A DNA stretch of 37,882 bases from Pirellulales bacterium (GTDB lineage Bacteria > Planctomycetota > Planctomycetia > Pirellulales > JANQPP01). Positions 36,960 to 37,882 of this stretch are shown here, piece after piece. Position 1 is the stretch's first letter, and the number at the start of each line of letters is the position of its first letter. The notes under the pieces are model-generated. The model saw nothing but the letters and a program-made list of their open reading frames with translations. It searched no databases and was not told the DNA's origin. The position numbers and the translations under genes were made by a program. The stretch spans positions 1 through 37,882 of the forward strand of contig JANQPP010000052.1 in assembly GCA_028289405.1 (NCBI GenBank), in the 5' to 3' direction.

Positions 36960-37882
36960 CAGGGCGATTTGATTATTGATCTTGGCGCAGCGGATTGTGT
37001 AGTTGGCGTTTTTTTGCTCAGACGCAAGGAAGCGCCGAATGTCATCTTCCAAGAGTTTGTTGGAGTTATTTGCGGAGGTTCCTGATCCACGCGGTAAGCA
37101 CGGCAAGCGGCACCCGCTGCCGGCGCTGCTGGGCTTGGCGACCGTGGCCATGCTGGCGGGCATGAAGAGCCTGGAAGCGATGGCCCAGTTTGGCCGCGAT
37201 CATGGAGCATGGTTGGCCCGAGAACTCGGCTTCCGTCGTGACAAAACTCCCTGCGCGGCGACCTTTTGCTTGCTGTTTCGCGATCTGGACATCGCAGCGT
37301 TTGAGGCGAAGCTGGCCGAGTGGCTGGCAAGACCAATGAGCACAAGCTGGCCTTGCAACTGCTCAAAATCACGCCGCTGGCGGGCGGCGTGATGACCGGC
37401 GATGCCATGTTTTGCCATCGCGATTTCTGCCAGGCGGTTCGCGACCAAGAGGCGGATTACCTGGTGACGGTCAAAGACAACCAGGCCCGCCCGAAAACGG
37501 ACATGGAATCGGCCCTCGGGGAGCTTCCCCCGGGCCTTTCCCCCCTGGACCCAAAAGCAACTGAAACGGTCGCGTGACCAAGCGACGGATATCCACAAAG
37601 GGCATGGCCGTATCGAACGGCGGACCCTGACCTGCACGACGCTGCTCAACGCCTACCTTCGACAGCAAGGATGGCCCGACGTGGGACAAGTGTTCCGCGT
37701 GGTTCGTCGTCGGACGATCCGCGGCAAAACGAGCGAGCAAGTCGCCTAGGGAATCACCAGCTTGACGCCCGAGAAAGCCGGCGCCCAGGCGCTACTGCGA
37801 CGGGTGCGAAGTCATTGGCAAATCGAAAACTCGCTCCACCACGTCCGCGACGTGACCTGGGGCGAGGACGCCTGCCGGGTCC
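36960..37882 (+). mobile_element. ISAs1-family-like element, partial at window end
   Basis: The transposase is clearly ISAs1-type and runs off the window. The left end is inferred to lie near CAGGGCGATTTGATT at 36960, directly beyond the ISKra4-like right end. The opposite end is outside, so the inverted repeat cannot be confirmed. Confidence 0.6.
37039..37882 (+). pseudogene. ISAs1-like transposase, multiply disrupted
   Basis: It begins MSSSKSLLELFAEVPDPRGKHGKRHPLPALLGLATVAML, the family's normal N-terminus. At about 37323 the frame jumps from FEAKLAEWLA to GKTNEHKLALQLLKITPLAGG. Family members carry 40-60 residues here, including DGKTLRGS with the first catalytic Asp, so an internal deletion is inferred. 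A second shift falls in the G/C runs around 37515-37550, after YLVTVKDNQARPKTD. The frame then reads KGHGRIERRTL... until TAG at 37747-37749 replaces the expected Tyr of VAYGITSL. HWQIENSLHHVRDVTWGED follows to the window end. It cannot make active transposase. Confidence 0.87.

Noticed and set aside
4026..37749. Recoding of TAG as a sense codon throughout the genome
   Set aside because: At least seven ordinary genes here end with TAG (for example stops at 2157, 5218, 7210, 9243, 13190, 19447 and 27915) where family lengths show this is the true end.

Overview
The window looks like a chromosomal segment of a planctomycete, probably of the Pirellula/Rhodopirellula type. The evidence is: an N-terminal LEPLESRRLLA motif on a dockerin-containing surface protein; a PVC-type propeller protein ending in a CxxCH haem domain; several twin-arginine (RRxFL) secreted propeller and Gfo/Idh/MocA proteins; and a PQQ-propeller membrane protein. 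GC content is moderately high. No tRNA, rRNA or CRISPR array was seen.

Region 1 (1-13190) holds mostly envelope and periplasmic genes: an unrecognised secreted protein closed by a strong intrinsic terminator, a membrane-anchored PQQ-like propeller, an IS630-type insertion, a cytochrome c'-like monohaem protein, a divergent alpha/beta hydrolase, ApbE, a DedA protein, a solitary iron-type solute-binding lipoprotein, and a 786-residue dockerin/PPC-repeat protein whose repeats include two nearly identical copies.

Region 2 (13259-20844) is a set of exported propeller and oxidoreductase proteins: an SMP-30/gluconolactonase-like protein on the minus strand, then on the plus strand a Tat NHL-type protein, a PVC dehydrogenase-cytochrome overlapping an NHL protein by 1 bp, and a Tat Gfo/Idh/MocA protein. 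This suggests periplasmic carbohydrate or sugar-acid oxidation, with substrate unknown.

Region 3 (20892-32116) carries housekeeping and uncharacterised genes: rho behind a long untranslated region, a thioredoxin-YHS-like fusion, glycerol kinase, a divergent HEAT/TPR and STN-like pair, an unrecognised protein, a CDGSH iron-sulfur protein, and a TGS-GTPase/PolX pair.

Region 4 (32400-37882) is a graveyard of mobile DNA. It contains two tyrosine-recombinase remnants with two small accompanying genes, cut or flanked by degenerate IS982, ISKra4 and ISAs1-type elements. Every transposase in the window, including the IS630 one at 4-5 kb, is interrupted by an in-frame TAG, and several also carry frameshifts or deletions. 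No complete novel defence or biosynthetic system could be identified. The most unusual coding features are the EF-hand-like loops inside the PPC repeats, the thioredoxin-YHS fusion, and the IS630 stop codon built from its own target site.
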